Shown here piece after piece: positions 13,381 through 14,071 of a stretch of DNA of 14,071 nucleotides. The position numbers and the translations under genes are program-made. Origin of the DNA: Candidatus Methanophaga sp. GoMg3.2 (GTDB taxonomy: Archaea > Halobacteriota > Syntropharchaeia > Alkanophagales > Methanospirareceae); NCBI GenBank assembly GCA_013180565.1, contig QBUN01000392.1, positions 1 to 14,071 of the forward strand, written 5' to 3'. The notes under the pieces are model-generated. The model was not told the DNA's origin and searched no databases. It saw only the letters and a list, made by a program, of their open reading frames with translations. The number at the start of each line of letters is the position of its first letter. Position 1 is the stretch's first letter.

Positions 13381-14071
13381 ATGAAAATAGAGGAACTTGG
13401 CGAAATAGGATTAATAGAAAGAATAGTGGAAAAGTTTCGGGTAGATCGAGAAATGGTGACTGTGGGGGCGGGCGATGACGATTGCGCTGTTATAGATATA
13501 GAAAAAGTAAGAAATAGGTTCAAGCATCTTGTAATTACTACCGATACACTTCAAGAATCAACCCATTTCCCTCACGGCATTTCACCGTTCCAAATAGGTT
13601 GGAGTATCGTAGCTGTGAACTTAAGCGATGTCGCTGCGATGGGTGCATACCCTTTTGCTTTTACTATTGCTATGGGCATTCCGGCACAGACCGAGACATC
13701 ATTTTTGGATGAGCTGGTAGCGGGGATAGAGGAATGCGCTGCCACTTACAATACCGCAGTAGTAGGCGGAGACATAACGATGAGCAAAGAGCTCATATTA
13801 ACCGGTACCTGTTTTGGATTTGCAGACCGGCCGGTAAGGCGAGCCGGAGCTAAAGTGGGGGACTTATTATGCGTGACTGGTTCGCTTGGTAATGCCGCTC
13901 TCGCATTGAAGCTGATGAGAGGCGAGCTAAAAGCGCCGGGCGATTGGGACGCGGAAGTAAAAAAGGCACTTTCTCAACCAGTGCCGAGGATAAACGAAGG
14001 CATCACTATCGCAAATTCCGGTGTGGCTACTTCCATGATTGATATAAGCGATGGTCTCGCTCTTTCATTAG
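13381..14071 (+). CDS. thiL: Thiamine-monophosphate kinase, partial (3' end beyond window)
   Basis: ThiL phosphorylates thiamine monophosphate to the diphosphate cofactor using ATP, in the cytoplasm. The 230 residues visible begin MKIEELGEIGLIERI, the normal ThiL start. They include VGAGDDDCAVID (Mg/ATP-binding Asp cluster), ITTDTLQESTHF, VAVNLSDVAAMGAYP, VVGGDITMSKELILTGTCFG, GDLLCVTGSLGNAALAL and IDISDGLALSL, in the order expected for the PurM-like fold. The frame is open to the last base, so roughly the final 80-100 residues are missing. It is divergent from the LarB fusion with a 70-base gap. It is the only clearly intact plus-strand gene. Confidence 0.95.
   Translation, partial: MKIEELGEIGLIERIVEKFRVDREMVTVGAGDDDCAVIDIEKVRNRFKHLVITTDTLQESTHFPHGISPFQIGWSIVAVNLSDVAAMGAYPFAFTIAMGIPAQTETSFLDELVAGIEECAATYNTAVVGGDITMSKELILTGTCFGFADRPVRRAGAKVGDLLCVTGSLGNAALALKLMRGELKAPGDWDAEVKKALSQPVPRINEGITIANSGVATSMIDISDGLALSL

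Overview
The window looks like a piece of a euryarchaeal chromosome from a methanogen or an anaerobic methane/alkane-oxidising relative. The evidence is a cdhD-cdhE pair (corrinoid Fe-S protein of the archaeal acetyl-CoA decarbonylase/synthase), an isopentenyl phosphate kinase (archaeal mevalonate route), ThiL, TATA-type promoters and ATGA-coupled genes. An ANME-1/Methanophagales-like source is my guess from gene content and style; the sequence does not prove it. Nearly all genes lie on the minus strand. ThiL at the right edge and a few remnants are on the plus strand.

Positions 1-2160 are decayed DNA. They hold two fragments of an IS5/IS1182-type transposase lying tail to tail, an apparently truncated DUF1616 membrane protein, and a sugar-nucleotide epimerase pseudogene with a nonsense codon, a frameshift and a missing C-terminus. 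Positions 2190-6355 are intact metabolism: a P-loop kinase related to adenylylsulfate kinase, CdhE and CdhD (translationally coupled, with their own TATA box), and isopentenyl phosphate kinase. Between 6356 and 6567 lie a small plus-strand ORF and a perfect 13-bp-arm hairpin that carries the stop codons of both converging reading frames.

Positions 6568-10761 hold a compact three-gene operon read right to left: a small protein with three membrane segments and a charged tail, an 897-residue FtsZ/tubulin-superfamily protein with a long coiled-coil insertion, and an exported protein with one C-terminal membrane anchor and a cytoplasmic coiled coil. It resembles a membrane-associated cytoskeletal or membrane-remodelling apparatus and is the best candidate here for a poorly described system.

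Positions 10882-13310 hold a radical SAM/SPASM protein of the haem-biosynthesis type and, just upstream of it, an unusual single-frame fusion of LarB (nickel-pincer cofactor pyridinium carboxylase) to an RNase III catalytic domain without a dsRNA-binding domain. A 70-base divergent promoter region separates this from the plus-strand thiL gene, which runs off the end of the window. I saw no tRNA, rRNA or CRISPR array.
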